Assembly: GCA_964410915.1 (NCBI GenBank)
Contig: CAYPIU010000005.1
Location: 40,945 to 104,944, forward strand
DNA: 64,000 bases
Reading direction: 5' to 3'
Source of the DNA: CAZFJG01 sp964410915
GTDB lineage: Bacteria > Synergistota > Synergistia > Synergistales > JAFGMB01
Shown: one piece after another, positions 32,959 to 44,700 of the stretch
Layout: each line of letters opens with the position of its first letter
Numbering within the stretch: position 1 is the first letter of the stretch
Program-made: the position numbers and the translations under genes
Notes under the pieces: generated by a model
What the model was told of the DNA's origin: nothing
The model's input: the letters and a program-made list of their open reading frames with translations, nothing else
Databases searched by the model: none

Positions 32959-35376
32959 TCAAACACTTATACCAAGAAGGTCACCTATCTGCAGAAAAAT
33001 ATCGTAAATTTTACTGTCTACCCTGATATCAGTTTCACGGCTTTTACCCAGGATAATGTGCTTTATCTCGAAATAGAGATTTTGTGAATACCAGAGGTCA
33101 GGCTGGATAGAAGTATCTCTTAAAAATAGAAGAAAATCCCTCAAGGTCATCATTTTAACTATATCCTCCGAATTTTCCTTGAGTTCTTCCATTTTTTTAT
33201 CAAGCCATTTAAGGGCCTCTGATGAAAATGCGGCTTTATCGAGGTCTATATCCCAACTCTCAGCTTTGACAATATCTGACCTGATCTTTTCAATATCAGG
33301 CAGTTCTTTTGCTAATTCCTTCTGTAGATCAGAATTTATAACTATCTCCGCTGATTTGAGAAATTCCGTCGGTACCGGCATGCCTTCAGCTGAGATAAAA
33401 TTCATGAACATGTGATCATTTTCGAGAACATCTCCCAGAAAAGCATCGATCTTTTCAAGATCACCCCTGAGAAGAGTCTTGACTATCTCTTTCTGTTCAT
33501 GTCTGAAAACATGACTGAGATTATAAAAATGATCCCCGAAATAACTTTCCGCAATATTTATCATTGAACTCATATCTCCATGTTCAAAAGTTCTTGTCAT
33601 ACTGTTAAACATAGATTCAGAGTCATTATCGGAGAGTGTATCAGAAACGGAACATAATACGTTGTGCCCTCCTAATCTCAGAGAGCAAAAGGAAAATTTA
33701 CGTTCCTCAAGGGTTATACTGGAAATAACACTGAACTTTCCTATTCGTGCGATTCTGCCATCTTTACCAAGATCGACCATTTTAAGTATTTTAATTTCGT
33801 AGCAGTAAGATGGAATTGTATGTATATCCTTCGTAAAAAGGAATAAAACAGCGGTATGAGCAGCCACTCTGTAAAAATCATAGGAAAAAGGCTTGACATG
33901 TTCATTGTAAATATTCCTGCCATTCCCAAATTTATTTATGTTACTCTCAGCCTTTTCAAGGCGCATTAGAAATTCGTCCTCGAGTTCAAGTCCTTTAAGA
34001 TCATATGCATACTCCATAGCCTGGCAGGCATAGCGAAGGATCTGCAAAGTCTCAATACCCGAAATATCATCAAAAAACCATCCGCAGCTTGTAAACATAA
34101 GCATGGACCTGTACTGCATCTCAAGAGACTTAAAGATCCTGACCTTGCCATCATGATCCAGATCCCTTGATAAATTATCTTTAAGAAATCTGGCCATATT
34201 CTCTGGATTCCTACGGAGAATTGTCATTATATAATTATCCCGGGCTCCCCATGGATCTTCCATTAACCCTTTCGAGGTCTCTTCATAGATCTCAGCCAGT
34301 TTATCCCTCAGCCAGTCAAGGCTTTCCCGGAGATGTTTCCTCCAGGCCTGGTTCCATGAAGGATTCATTCCAGTGGAACATCCGCAATGATCCTTCCATC
34401 GAGCTACCCCGTGTACACAACTCCAGGAAGAATTTTCTACGATGGCAACCTTATCCCTTGGAGGATATTTAGAAAGAAATTCTCCAAAGACGGTCAGGTC
34501 CGCTTCCTCGCTCTCCTTGATTCTCTCTACAGCATATGCAAGTGCCATGTCCCCATATTTATGGTGATGACCGAACGTCTCTCCATCCGCAGCTATGGAT
34601 ACCAGAACAGGTTCGCTTCCATACTGCCCCATGGAAATTAACCGCTCTGCCATTTTCTGGCCATTGTCAAGCAATTTCCCGAATGCAACATCCTGTGAGA
34701 CTGCACCGTCATAGAAAAATATGGTTATGCTGTTGCCTGAAGGAAGATCACATATGTACGGCTTTTCTGAATCGACCTTTCCTCCTGCAACATCACTCCA
34801 GCGTGAAGAATCTTCACTCAGGACTTTATCTGCCTGCCCTGGAGAAAGGACTGTAAATCCTAAACCATGATCAGCAAGGACCTCCAGAGTTTCAATATCA
34901 ACAGCAGCTTCCGGAAGCCACATCCCTTCAGGTTCTCTTCCAAACCTGAAGTTAAAGTCTCTTATTCCCCATTTGATCTGGGTAGTTTTATCTTTTATGG
35001 AGGCAAGAGGCATTATCATATGATTATAAGCCTGAGCTATGGCGGGGCCATGACCGGAAAAGTTCCTGGAACCTTCAAAGTCAGCTTTAAGGATAGCTTC
35101 ATATATCCTGATATTATTTTTTTCAAGCCACGAAAGAAGAGTGGGACCAAAATTGAAACTTATATGCGAATAATTATTAACCACCCTGACTATTCTGCCT
35201 CTTTTGTCAAGAAGTCGGGCAGCCGTGTTTGGAGCATAGCACTCCGCTGTTATTCTTTCATTCCAATTGGAAAAAGGAGACGCAGATCTCTGTATTTCTA
35301 TCCCCTCTAACCAGGGATTTTCCCTGGGAGGCTGGTAAAAATGACCGTGTATACATATTTTTGTTAAATTATTCAT
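32959..35376 (-). CDS. Glycoside hydrolase family 57-like protein (alpha-amylase type)
   Basis: About 805 residues from MNNLTKICIHGHFYQPPREN. HGHFYQPPRENPWLE is the GH57 N-terminal catalytic motif, followed by WGIRDFNFRFGREPEGMWLPEAAVD (catalytic Glu/Asp region) and VSIAADGETFGHHHKYGDMALAYA. The C-terminal ~400 residues are DUF3536-like. The enzymes hydrolyse or transfer alpha-1,4-glucan. Longer frames reach 35466; the start at 35376 is chosen because it begins the catalytic domain, though its ribosome site is weak. Head-to-head with malQ, in a glucan metabolism cluster. Confidence 0.88.
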   Translation of the reverse strand: MNNLTKICIHGHFYQPPRENPWLEGIEIQRSASPFSNWNERITAECYAPNTAARLLDKRGRIVRVVNNYSHISFNFGPTLLSWLEKNNIRIYEAILKADFEGSRNFSGHGPAIAQAYNHMIMPLASIKDKTTQIKWGIRDFNFRFGREPEGMWLPEAAVDIETLEVLADHGLGFTVLSPGQADKVLSEDSSRWSDVAGGKVDSEKPYICDLPSGNSITIFFYDGAVSQDVAFGKLLDNGQKMAERLISMGQYGSEPVLVSIAADGETFGHHHKYGDMALAYAVERIKESEEADLTVFGEFLSKYPPRDKVAIVENSSWSCVHGVARWKDHCGCSTGMNPSWNQAWRKHLRESLDWLRDKLAEIYEETSKGLMEDPWGARDNYIMTILRRNPENMARFLKDNLSRDLDHDGKVRIFKSLEMQYRSMLMFTSCGWFFDDISGIETLQILRYACQAMEYAYDLKGLELEDEFLMRLEKAESNINKFGNGRNIYNEHVKPFSYDFYRVAAHTAVLFLFTKDIHTIPSYCYEIKILKMVDLGKDGRIARIGKFSVISSITLEERKFSFCSLRLGGHNVLCSVSDTLSDNDSESMFNSMTRTFEHGDMSSMINIAESYFGDHFYNLSHVFRHEQKEIVKTLLRGDLEKIDAFLGDVLENDHMFMNFISAEGMPVPTEFLKSAEIVINSDLQKELAKELPDIEKIRSDIVKAESWDIDLDKAAFSSEALKWLDKKMEELKENSEDIVKMMTLRDFLLFLRDTSIQPDLWYSQNLYFEIKHIILGKSRETDIRVDSKIYDIFLQIGDLLGISV

Positions 35377-35522
35377 ATTTATTCCCATCTTCCTGTCAAA
35401 AAAGTACTTTCCTGTAATTATATCAGGAACTTGTAGCTGCTCATTTTCAAGCTGTAATTTGTTCATTGGGTTAAGAAATGTTAGTGTAAAATATATCTAT
35501 AAACGATTTACAGGAGGTAATG

Positions 35523-37025
35523 ATGTTCACTGAACGAAAAAGCGGAATATTAATGCCTGTAGCTTCTCTCCCCTCCCGCTGGGGTATCGGTGATTTTGGA
35601 TCAGAAGCAGGTGCATTTGTCGATTTTCTCAAACGGTCCTGCCAGAAATACTGGCAGATCCTTCCTCTTTCTGTAACCGATCCTGCAATAGGCAATTCTC
35701 CATATAACAGCCCATCGGCATTTGCGATAAACCCTCTGTACATAAACCCGGAACTCCTTTTTCAGGACGGGCTTCTTGACCAGGATAACATTGAACCGTT
35801 CAATGACACCCCGGTCGGAAGAATAGATTACGAACAAGTGGGAAAGATCAAAAACAATTTGAATACCATTGCTTATGAAAAGTTCAAAAGAGAAGGCCGG
35901 GATACATCCACTATATTTAAGGATTTCTGTGAAAAAAATGATTACTGGCTTGACGACTACTGCCTGTTTTATTCGATAAAACAAAAGCTGAATTTACAAA
36001 CGTGGATACAATGGCCAGTTGAGTTGAGAGACAGAGATGAAAATGCCCTATCAAAAGCCCGGGAGGAGCTTTCGGATACGATACTTTTTCAGAAGTTCGT
36101 CCAGTTCACGGCAGATACTCAATGGCAGTCTATCAGGAAATTATGTCAGCAGGAAGGAATCGGACTGATTGGAGATATCCCCATATATGTTAGCCTTGAC
36201 AGTTCAGATGTGTGGAGCAACCGAAGGCTTTATCAGCTCGACAGGAACGGCTCCCCCATCGAAGTAAGCGGGGTCCCGCCGGATTATTTCAGCGCAACCG
36301 GGCAGCTCTGGGGCAATCCCCTTTATGACTGGGAAAGAATGGAACAGGAAGATTTTGACTGGTGGAAACAGCGGATATACCGGAATCTTGATCTTTGTGA
36401 CATCATAAGAATAGACCATTTCAGAGGGCTGGTCCAATACTGGGCAGTACCCTCAGAAAACGATAATGCCCTTGATGGCAGATGGCGCGATGTACCAGTA
36501 AGAAAACTTTTCCGGTCAATGGCTGATCGCTTCGGGGACCTCCCCCTGATCGCAGAAAACCTGGGGATCATTACAGAAGATGTAACAGAAGTCATGGAAT
36601 ATCTGGGATTACCGGGCATGCTTGTGCTTCAATTCGCCTTCAGTGAGGATTTTCCCACCAACCCGTACGCGCCTCATAACCACACCCGTAATAATCTCGT
36701 TTATACCGGAACACATGATAATACGACAGTGAAGGGATGGTTTAAAGAAGAATCTACAGAATCAGCCAAAAACATTCTTTCCAGATATACAGGAAAGGAT
36801 ATTACCGAAGAAAATGCTGCTATTGAAATGATCCGGATGGCACTTCAATCAGTAGCGCATACATCAATTATTCCATTACAGGATATTCTTAATCTTGACG
36901 GAAACGCCAGGATAAATACCCCCTCAAGACGTTTTCAAAACTGGGAATGGCGCCTTGAAGACGATCTCATGAACGATAATATAATAGAAAGATTGAGAGA
37001 AATGACACTTCTTGCAGGACGATAA
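35523..37025 (+). CDS. malQ: 4-alpha-glucanotransferase (amylomaltase, GH77)
   Basis: 500 residues. GH77 motifs: GILMPVASLPSRWGIGDFG, LIGDIPIYVSLDSSDVW, RIDHFRGLVQYW (nucleophile region), LIAENLGIITEDV and YTGTHDNTT. It transfers glucan chains between malto-oligosaccharides. Two ATGs are adjacent; the second (35523) is 5 nt from AGGAGG and is preferred. It leads malQ-glgP-glgA-glgC on the plus strand. Confidence 0.95.
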   Translation: MFTERKSGILMPVASLPSRWGIGDFGSEAGAFVDFLKRSCQKYWQILPLSVTDPAIGNSPYNSPSAFAINPLYINPELLFQDGLLDQDNIEPFNDTPVGRIDYEQVGKIKNNLNTIAYEKFKREGRDTSTIFKDFCEKNDYWLDDYCLFYSIKQKLNLQTWIQWPVELRDRDENALSKAREELSDTILFQKFVQFTADTQWQSIRKLCQQEGIGLIGDIPIYVSLDSSDVWSNRRLYQLDRNGSPIEVSGVPPDYFSATGQLWGNPLYDWERMEQEDFDWWKQRIYRNLDLCDIIRIDHFRGLVQYWAVPSENDNALDGRWRDVPVRKLFRSMADRFGDLPLIAENLGIITEDVTEVMEYLGLPGMLVLQFAFSEDFPTNPYAPHNHTRNNLVYTGTHDNTTVKGWFKEESTESAKNILSRYTGKDITEENAAIEMIRMALQSVAHTSIIPLQDILNLDGNARINTPSRRFQNWEWRLEDDLMNDNIIERLREMTLLAGR

Positions 37026-37089
37026 AACTGACAAGGATAAAACGAGAGAGAGATCTGCATACAGACAGAAGAAATGGAGAGATGGTTAG

Positions 37090-38826
37090 ATGTCAAGAAT
37101 CAAATATAATGAAAATCCTGTAACTAATTTCAGAGATGTAACAGAATCCAGTCCCATGTTCAGATCTATAGCATATTTTTCAATGGAAATAGGTATGAGG
37201 CCTGACATCCCTACTTATTCAGGAGGGCTCGGCATCCTTGCTGGAGATATTCTCAAGAGCAGTGCGGACCTTGGTGTACCGGTAATAGCAGTAACCCTGA
37301 TGTATCACAAGGGTTACTTTGAACAATCCATAGATGATAGCGGATGGCAGAAAGAATCAGAAAAGAAATGGGACCCTTCATCATTTATGACCCTGCTCCC
37401 TTTCGATATCCAGTTAACTCTCGAACAACGCAAGGTAACTGTAAAGGTATGGTGCTATGAGATCGAGGGTTTCGATGGTTTTACAGTACCTGTCTATTTC
37501 CTCGATACCGATACGGAAGAAAACTCCCCGGAGGACAGAAAACTTTCATGGCATTTATATGGAGGGGATGAAAAATACAGACTTCAGCAGGAACTTCTTC
37601 TGGGACTTGGCGGCGTGAGAATGTTGAGAGCTATGGGATATCATAATATATGCCGTTTCCACCTTAACGAAGGACATGCAGCCTTTCTTGTCCTTGAAAT
37701 GTTGCGAGAGGAAGGTTACGCAAATTATTCAAGGATCAAACAAAAGGGGGTCTTTACCACTCATACCCCTGTTGCTGCAGGCCATGACAGGTTCAGTTAT
37801 GAACTTGTCGAAAATGTAATGAGCGCAAACATAGCAGCAAAGCTGAAAACCCTTCTCGCAGGAGAAGGTGTATCAATGACAGAACTCGGGATGAAATACT
37901 GCAATTATGTTAATGGCGTTTCCCGTAAACATACCGAGATAAGTAAAAAACTTTTTGACAGAGATAATATTGATACAGTAACAAATGGCATACACCACAG
38001 AACGTGGGTAGGCGACCCCATGAAAGAACTATTCGACAAATACATCAGCGGCTGGGGAAATGATCCTTCAAGACTTGTACAGGCCATCCACATACCTTCG
38101 GAAGAGATCTGGAATGCTCATCAGGTATCCAAAGGAAGACTGTTGGCATATGTAAAGGAAAAAACAGGTAAAGAACTTGAAAAAGATAAACTGACCTTTG
38201 GTTTCGCAAGAAGGGCTACGGGATATAAAAGAGCCGCCCTGGTTCTTTCAGATGAGGAGATCCTCAAGCAGGTAGCCGCAGGTAAGATCCAGATCATTTT
38301 TGCCGGAAAGGCACATCCCAGGGATGAAAAGGGAAAACAGATCATACAGGAGATATTTGGCACTTCCAAGAGACTTTCAGAAAGCATACCAATAGTCTTC
38401 ATTGAGAACTACGAAATGGAAATAGCATCAAGAATGGTACAGGGAGTCGACGTCTGGTTAAATACTCCGCTCAGGCCAAGGGAAGCTTCCGGGACAAGCG
38501 GAATGAAATGTTCTTTAAACGGCATCATGAATTTTTCTACTCTTGATGGATGGTGGATAGAGGGATGGAAGGAAGATGTAACAGGATGGAGTATCGGTCC
38601 TCAGCCAAAGGAAGATCAACTCGTGAATTATGATGAATCAATGGATGCCTCCGACCTTTACAAGAAGATGGCAGAAAAGATCATCCCCGCCTACTATGAA
38701 GATAGAAAAAGATGGATAAGTATGATGAAAAACTCGATAGCTCTGAATGCAAGCTATTTTAATACTCACAGGGTTGTAAGAGAATATTGTGAAAAGGCCT
38801 ATTGTATAAAAATGCGCGGCCTTTGA
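37090..38826 (+). CDS. glgP: Alpha-glucan (glycogen) phosphorylase, short GT35 type
   Basis: 578 residues. SMEIGMRPDIPTYSGGLGILAGD is the N-terminal signature and EASGTSGMKCSLNG holds the PLP-linked lysine region. It is the compact form of about 540-720 residues seen in Thermotogota and archaea, without the extra N-terminal regulatory part of the 800-residue enzymes. It releases glucose-1-phosphate from glycogen. AAATGGAGAGATGG upstream supplies the ribosome site; 64 nt after malQ. Confidence 0.94.
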   Translation: MSRIKYNENPVTNFRDVTESSPMFRSIAYFSMEIGMRPDIPTYSGGLGILAGDILKSSADLGVPVIAVTLMYHKGYFEQSIDDSGWQKESEKKWDPSSFMTLLPFDIQLTLEQRKVTVKVWCYEIEGFDGFTVPVYFLDTDTEENSPEDRKLSWHLYGGDEKYRLQQELLLGLGGVRMLRAMGYHNICRFHLNEGHAAFLVLEMLREEGYANYSRIKQKGVFTTHTPVAAGHDRFSYELVENVMSANIAAKLKTLLAGEGVSMTELGMKYCNYVNGVSRKHTEISKKLFDRDNIDTVTNGIHHRTWVGDPMKELFDKYISGWGNDPSRLVQAIHIPSEEIWNAHQVSKGRLLAYVKEKTGKELEKDKLTFGFARRATGYKRAALVLSDEEILKQVAAGKIQIIFAGKAHPRDEKGKQIIQEIFGTSKRLSESIPIVFIENYEMEIASRMVQGVDVWLNTPLRPREASGTSGMKCSLNGIMNFSTLDGWWIEGWKEDVTGWSIGPQPKEDQLVNYDESMDASDLYKKMAEKIIPAYYEDRKRWISMMKNSIALNASYFNTHRVVREYCEKAYCIKMRGL

Positions 38827-38852
38827 TATCAGTTCTGAAAGGAGATATCCTT

Positions 38853-40328
38853 ATGGAGATTTCCACAAACAACCATATAGAAAAGCTAAAAGTTCTGCAT
38901 TTAAGTCCTGAGGTCACTCCTCTTTCTAAAGCAGGTGGACTTGCTGATGTGGCTTTTGCACTCCCTTCAGCCCTTGTGGACAGTGGGATCGATGCAAGGA
39001 TAATAACCTGCGCACATCCCGGAGTTCTTGACAGGGCAAGAGATCTTGGATGGAAAGTTAACTACACCAGGAGGAAACTCAATGTCGCCCTTGACTGGAG
39101 GGTAATTTCCTCCAAACTCTGGAAAACATCCAGGGAAGGTGTAACTGTTTACATCCTTGAGAATCCTGATCTATTCAAATATGAAAATATATATCCCGAG
39201 AACTTTGAACCTGACGATATTTTCCCCTTCATCTATCTCTCTTTTGCTGCTCTCGAACTCCCGGAACTCATAAAGTGGACACCCCACGTATTCCACTGCC
39301 ATGACTGGGGTACATCCGCCCTCCCCTCGGCCCTTGAATGGCATCCTTATTATCGCCGGGAAAGAACCATGTACAAAACAGTAACCACTATTCATAACCT
39401 GGCACACCAGGGTATCGTTAACCCGGAAATTATCAGAAGTGCAGGTCTCATGGAGGGATTCCATATTGACGGACTCGAATTCTATGGTTCCGCAAATCTT
39501 CTCAAGGGTTCTATAAATGCTTCTGACGCAATAACAACCGTCAGCCCCTCCTATTCCAGAGAGATCCAGGAACCGGGCCAGGGAATGGGACTTGACGGTC
39601 TGATAAGATCTAAACGAGATAAAATACATGGGATCCTCAACGGAATAGATACAAATTACTGGGATCCATCGAAAGATCCTCTTATCCCGGTCAATTACAG
39701 CAAAAAGGATCCTGAAGGAAAAACCATTTGCAGAAAAGAAATGCTTGAGTGTTTCCACTGGGAAGATAATGGGAAACCCTTGATATGCAACATCGGCCGA
39801 CTTTACAGCCAGAAAGGGATAGATATCCTTTTACCAGCTATCCCAAAATTGATCAGGGAAGGAGCAAGATTTGTTTTCCTTGGGACCGGAGACCAGCACT
39901 ATGAAAAGAATCTTCTGGAACTTGCAGAACATTTCCCCGATAATATCGGAGTAAAGATAGGATTCAATGAACCTCTTGCCCATCTTATGTATGCAGGATC
40001 TGACCTTTTTATAATGCCTTCCCTTTTCGAACCCTGTGGCCTATCCCAGTTAATATCACTGAGATACGGCACAATTCCCATCGTACGCAAAACAGGAGGT
40101 CTTGAAGATACTGTAAGGGATTTTGGAAGAGATTATGAGGGATGGGGCTTTATCTTCGAAAAATATGCCACTGAAGACCTTGTTCATGCCGTTCTAAGAT
40201 CAATAGAATGTTACAGATCCCCTGAATGCTGGAGAAAGATCTTTGAGAGTTCCATAAATCTGGATTTTTCCTGGAAAAGATCTGCAAATGAGTATATTAA
40301 GCTTTATAATAATATAGTAACAACATAA
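38853..40328 (+). CDS. glgA: Glycogen synthase (ADP-glucose, GT5)
   Basis: About 491 residues. LHLSPEVTPLSKAGGLADVA is the KxGGL ADP-glucose site, and PSLFEPCGLSQLISLRYGTIPIVRKTGGLEDTV is the C-terminal signature. Start at 38853, after AAAGGAGATATCC; a longer frame from 38802 overlaps glgP without a ribosome site. It elongates glycogen in the cytoplasm; neighbours glgP and glgC. Confidence 0.95.
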   Translation: MEISTNNHIEKLKVLHLSPEVTPLSKAGGLADVAFALPSALVDSGIDARIITCAHPGVLDRARDLGWKVNYTRRKLNVALDWRVISSKLWKTSREGVTVYILENPDLFKYENIYPENFEPDDIFPFIYLSFAALELPELIKWTPHVFHCHDWGTSALPSALEWHPYYRRERTMYKTVTTIHNLAHQGIVNPEIIRSAGLMEGFHIDGLEFYGSANLLKGSINASDAITTVSPSYSREIQEPGQGMGLDGLIRSKRDKIHGILNGIDTNYWDPSKDPLIPVNYSKKDPEGKTICRKEMLECFHWEDNGKPLICNIGRLYSQKGIDILLPAIPKLIREGARFVFLGTGDQHYEKNLLELAEHFPDNIGVKIGFNEPLAHLMYAGSDLFIMPSLFEPCGLSQLISLRYGTIPIVRKTGGLEDTVRDFGRDYEGWGFIFEKYATEDLVHAVLRSIECYRSPECWRKIFESSINLDFSWKRSANEYIKLYNNIVTT

Positions 40329-40372
40329 TATGGTAACGTAGTATATACTGAATCTGCCAGGGGGGATAGAAA

Positions 40373-41656
40373 ATGCGAAACAGAAAACATGGAAGGGTGC
40401 TTGGCATAATTCTTGCTGGAGGCAAGGGATCCAGGCTCATGCCTCTTACTCAGTACAGGGCAAAACCGGCGGTTTATTTTGCCGGTAAGTACAGGATCAT
40501 AGATTTTGCCCTCTCCAACTTTATCAACAGTGGTATTTATTCTAATTATGTTCTCATTCAGTTCAAAAGTCAGTCGCTTACTGAGCATATTGAGAGAAGC
40601 TGGCAATTCGGGGGCGCGATGAGAGGCAGAGACCTTTTTGTGACCCTCGCCCCGGCACAGATGTGGAGCGGAGAACACTGGTACAGAGGAACTGCTGATG
40701 CAGTTTTCCAGAATCTTCACCTTATAACTGATTATGATGCTGACAAGATCTGTGTTTTTGCAGCTGATCACATCTATAAAATGGATATCAGACAGGTCAT
40801 CGAATTCCATACCCGGAAAAAAGCTGATATAACTGTGACTGCAAATGTTGTCCCCAGAGAGGAAGCAAGTCAGTTCGGATGCATTGCCGTAAACGAGGAA
40901 GGAAGGATCACGGGTTTTCTGGAAAAACCGGAAAATCCTCCTGAAATACCTGGCAAACCTGGATACACATATGTTTCAATGGGTAATTATATATTTGAGA
41001 GAGAATGCCTGGAAAGAACCCTGATCGCCGATGCCAACAACCCCTCCAGCAGTCATGATTTCGGTAAAGATATATTCCCTGAATGGATTGACCGTTGCAG
41101 AATATACGCTTATGACTTCTCCGAAAATGATCTGCCAGGTAAAGATAAGCCTTATTGGAGAGACGTAGGTACCATTAAAGCTTATTGGCAAACCCATATG
41201 GACCTTCTGAAGTTCAATTCCGATATGACACTTTACAACCCGTCTTGGCCTATCAGAACAGTATCCTACGCGGATCCTCCATCGTATTTTTTCCCCGTAA
41301 AAGGCAAGAGCTGCTCTGTAACTGCAACTCTTGCATCTGAGGGAAGCCGTGTCTTCGGAGCCGTGGTCCACCAGTCAGTCCTGTCAAGGAACTGTACCAT
41401 TCATCCTGACAGTGTAGTGGAAGACTGTATAATCGGGCATGATGTTGTTATAGGTGAAGGGTGTAAACTTCGAAAAGTGATAATTGACGGCGGTAATGAA
41501 ATACCTCCATACACCAATATCGGGTTTGATGAAGATTTTGACAGACAACGCTATTTTGTTGACGAAAAATCCGGTATTGTAGTTATAGGCAAACAGGGAA
41601 TGAAACTCAGGATAGACAGTGACCTTTCTTCTCTGATGGAAAATAAGGATCTATAA
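40373..41656 (+). CDS. glgC: Glucose-1-phosphate adenylyltransferase
   Basis: 427 residues. Nucleotide-binding GIILAGGKGSRLMPLT, substrate-binding YRGTADAVFQN and GCIAVNEEGRITGFLEKP, and a C-terminal beta-helix. It makes ADP-glucose for GlgA; allosterically regulated in the family. GGGGGG precedes the ATG. Last gene of the glycogen unit. Confidence 0.95.
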   Translation: MRNRKHGRVLGIILAGGKGSRLMPLTQYRAKPAVYFAGKYRIIDFALSNFINSGIYSNYVLIQFKSQSLTEHIERSWQFGGAMRGRDLFVTLAPAQMWSGEHWYRGTADAVFQNLHLITDYDADKICVFAADHIYKMDIRQVIEFHTRKKADITVTANVVPREEASQFGCIAVNEEGRITGFLEKPENPPEIPGKPGYTYVSMGNYIFERECLERTLIADANNPSSSHDFGKDIFPEWIDRCRIYAYDFSENDLPGKDKPYWRDVGTIKAYWQTHMDLLKFNSDMTLYNPSWPIRTVSYADPPSYFFPVKGKSCSVTATLASEGSRVFGAVVHQSVLSRNCTIHPDSVVEDCIIGHDVVIGEGCKLRKVIIDGGNEIPPYTNIGFDEDFDRQRYFVDEKSGIVVIGKQGMKLRIDSDLSSLMENKDL

Positions 41657-41708
41657 AAATCAGTAGATGGCTTTTCAAAAAATAAGATTTAAAAATTGAG
41701 AACAGTAA

Positions 41709-41738
41709 AAGGGGCTCCCGGGAAATGGGGAGCCCCTG
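41709..41738. terminator. Terminator between glgC and the AsmA-like gene
   Basis: AAGGGGCTCCC, loop GGGAAAT, GGGGAGCCCC followed by TGTTGT; a convergent-gene hairpin usable in both directions. Confidence 0.7.
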
Positions 41739-41744
41739 TTGTAT

Positions 41745-44700
41745 TTACTCGAAGATCTTCTTTATGATCTCTTTCTTTATCTTTTCTTCTACATCTTCAG
41801 GCTCTTCTTTGGATTCTTCCTTCTGAGTATCCGGGGAGATCTTCTCCTGAACCTGTTCCTGGATGGTTTTATCCGGGGATTTTTCCTTCACCGGTTCTTC
41901 CAGGGTCTGTTCTTCCTGAGGTGCTTCTTTTTTCTGAACGTTAATATTTGACACTTTTGGTTTATCAAAGGTCCCTCCGATCTTCAGACTAACATCCCTG
42001 AAATCGTCCTTCTTCATCTGGCCGCCAGCACCCTGGAGGGCACCGCTCAGCATGCCGGCCAGATCCCCGGCTGAAGAGATACCTCCCGCAGCTCCTCCCA
42101 GAAGGGCGTTTAAGACCCTTATATTCACATTGCCTTTGCACGATAGATCCAGTTTATTCTCAGGTCCAACAGGTCCCATGGCAGAGATGAACCTGTAGAG
42201 TGGATCCCCTTCAAAGGCCTTTATCATGGTATCCTCTTTCAGTTCCAGTTTTCCCGTATCCAGATTGAAGGGAGCATATACGGAGGCGAATTTCATGTCT
42301 TTCATTCCATGGAGGGCTGCTACCAACTTAATGGCCTTAAATCCGGAGATACTTCCCTCTCCAGTCTTTAGCAATCCTCTGCCCCTGTATTCCAGGCCAT
42401 CTTTCATCGAACCTGCTATCTTTGCGAAAACATTTGCTTTTCCAGTGATGCGTCCTTCCATATCTGAAACATCCTGCAAAAGTGAATCCACATCGATACC
42501 GTTGACCTCCAGGTCTTTATTGAAAGACAGATCGGCCAGATCCAGGTAACCATTTCCTTCTATCTTTCCCCCATACATTAAACCGGAGGCATTGCTTGTT
42601 GAAAGCCTGTTCTCCTTTAGATCAAGGGGATATAAAAGATCGGTAAAACGCATTCCCTTCACGGATATCAGGTCAGAAGATGCTTTTCCAGAACCAGTGT
42701 TATTCCCCTGCTCAAAGTGACCATTGAACTCAAGGTCAAGATCACCCTTCAAGTCAAGTTGCTTCATCTTGGGAAAACTGGACGTCAAGACTTTAATATC
42801 CAAAGCCTTACCTTCAAGCTTCAGATCCGCTGTGCTGGAGACTGGACTCACATCACCTGTAACCTGGAAGCTTCCCTTCCCAACCATTGCACTGAGATCC
42901 TGGATCTTCATGTTTTCCATATTCCCCCCGGTCACCAGGGAAAGTTTCTCCACTGTCATTCCTGAAGCAGTCACCTGCGGTGAGGAGAGTTTAAGATCAA
43001 TGGAGGGATCAGCCACGGTACCTTTTACAGAAAGATCGCCTGTAAAGATACCCTGTACCGGCATTTTGCCAGCCTGTTCTGTGGATAAAGCTGAAAGGTC
43101 CAGGTCCTCTCCCCTGGCAGAGATATCCATAGTACTGTTTTCCATGGGATCCTGAAGAACCATTTCGCCTCCCGCGGTAATGGTTCCCTTGCCCAGATTC
43201 GCCCGTCCATCGGAAAGGGTAATGTTATCGCCCTTTTTAACGATGTTCATGTTAACGCCGCTCATTCCAATTCCCTGAAGGGCTGCAGATCCGGCGGAAA
43301 GGCTTATACTAAGGTCTGAAGGCATTTCTCCAGTGATCTCCTTCAGGAAGGTCTCCGCCTTGAGATCCTGGAAGGAGAAATTGTCCTGTATACTGAGCTT
43401 GTTGGAAGACAGTGCCAGCTTGAGAGATGGTTCAGACAGCTTTCCTGTAATGTTCACAGAGGCAGTAAGCTCACCCTTTAATCCATATTCCTTCACCGGT
43501 GGATGAAAGCCTTCCAGAAATTCCGAGTCAAGCCCTGCAGCATTAACAATAATATCGCCTTTTCTCTCAGGACTGGATACTTCTGAAATCTTTCCTTCAC
43601 CTGAAATTTGCGTGTCCCTCCAGGCTGTTTTCAAACTGGAAAAGTTTAGATCATCCTTATGGTATTCAAAGAAAAGAGAGGGATTTGAAAAGGTCTGCTC
43701 CATGAGAGCCAGCTTCTGAGACCATATCTTCCCTGATACCAAAGGCTCCGAAAGGCTACCCTGAATTTTGTAGTCAGCATCCAGGCTACCTGCCGGGTCA
43801 ATATCTGAAAGGGCTGGCAGAACTACCTTCAGCTCTTTCAGGGAAAGTGACCTCAAGCTCCCCTTGATATCTGCCCGGGCATCCCCCGGAAAGTCAGTGA
43901 CCTTCCCCCCAAGGGAAATCTTTGCTCCCATGAGGGAAGTACTACCCTTAAGATCCACCAGGCCTTTTTTAATATCGGCATTAACATCCGTACCGGAAAG
44001 GCTGTAACCCCTGAATGCAAGTTTTTCAGCCTTGAAAGAAATGGATCCTGTGGGTTCATTGATATCGCCCTTGAGGTTAAGGGTAAATTCATTTACCCTT
44101 CCCGTCAGATCAGCAAACCGCGGGTCCAATTCACCCAGCTGGGAAAGATCCGCCTCAGAACCCTGAAGATCTACCATTATCCTTCCAGGAGTATCCTCTT
44201 CAAAAACAAATGCCAGATGTCCTTCGAGTGGGAATCCCATGAGGAGGGCCTTCATATCCGCAATGTCAAGGCGGTTCTGCTGGTACCTCCAGCGTGCCTC
44301 AGCACTTTTCAACGGGATCCCGGCAATTTTTTCTCCCGAAAAAGACAGGGTACCGCTGATATTGGGAGCTTCCCAGGTACCTTCAGCGGTGAAATCAGTG
44401 GAAAAAAGCCCTTTGAAATTATCCGGGGCAATACCCGGCCATAGACTTGCCAGCCTTGGAACATCAAGGTTTTCCATCTTTCCCTCAATGGAAAGATCTG
44501 GTCTTAGTCCTCCCATGGCAGAAATATTGCCATCTCCCACATTAAGGTCCATTTTCTCAAGGAAAACAGCACCTTCCTTAATATCAACATCCACATCTCC
44601 CCTGAGGGGGACATCCTGAATATCAAGATCAATATCAGCATTTATCCTTGTTCTATCGAAAGTCAGTGCAATATCCCTTATCGCAGCCCTGGCAAATGGA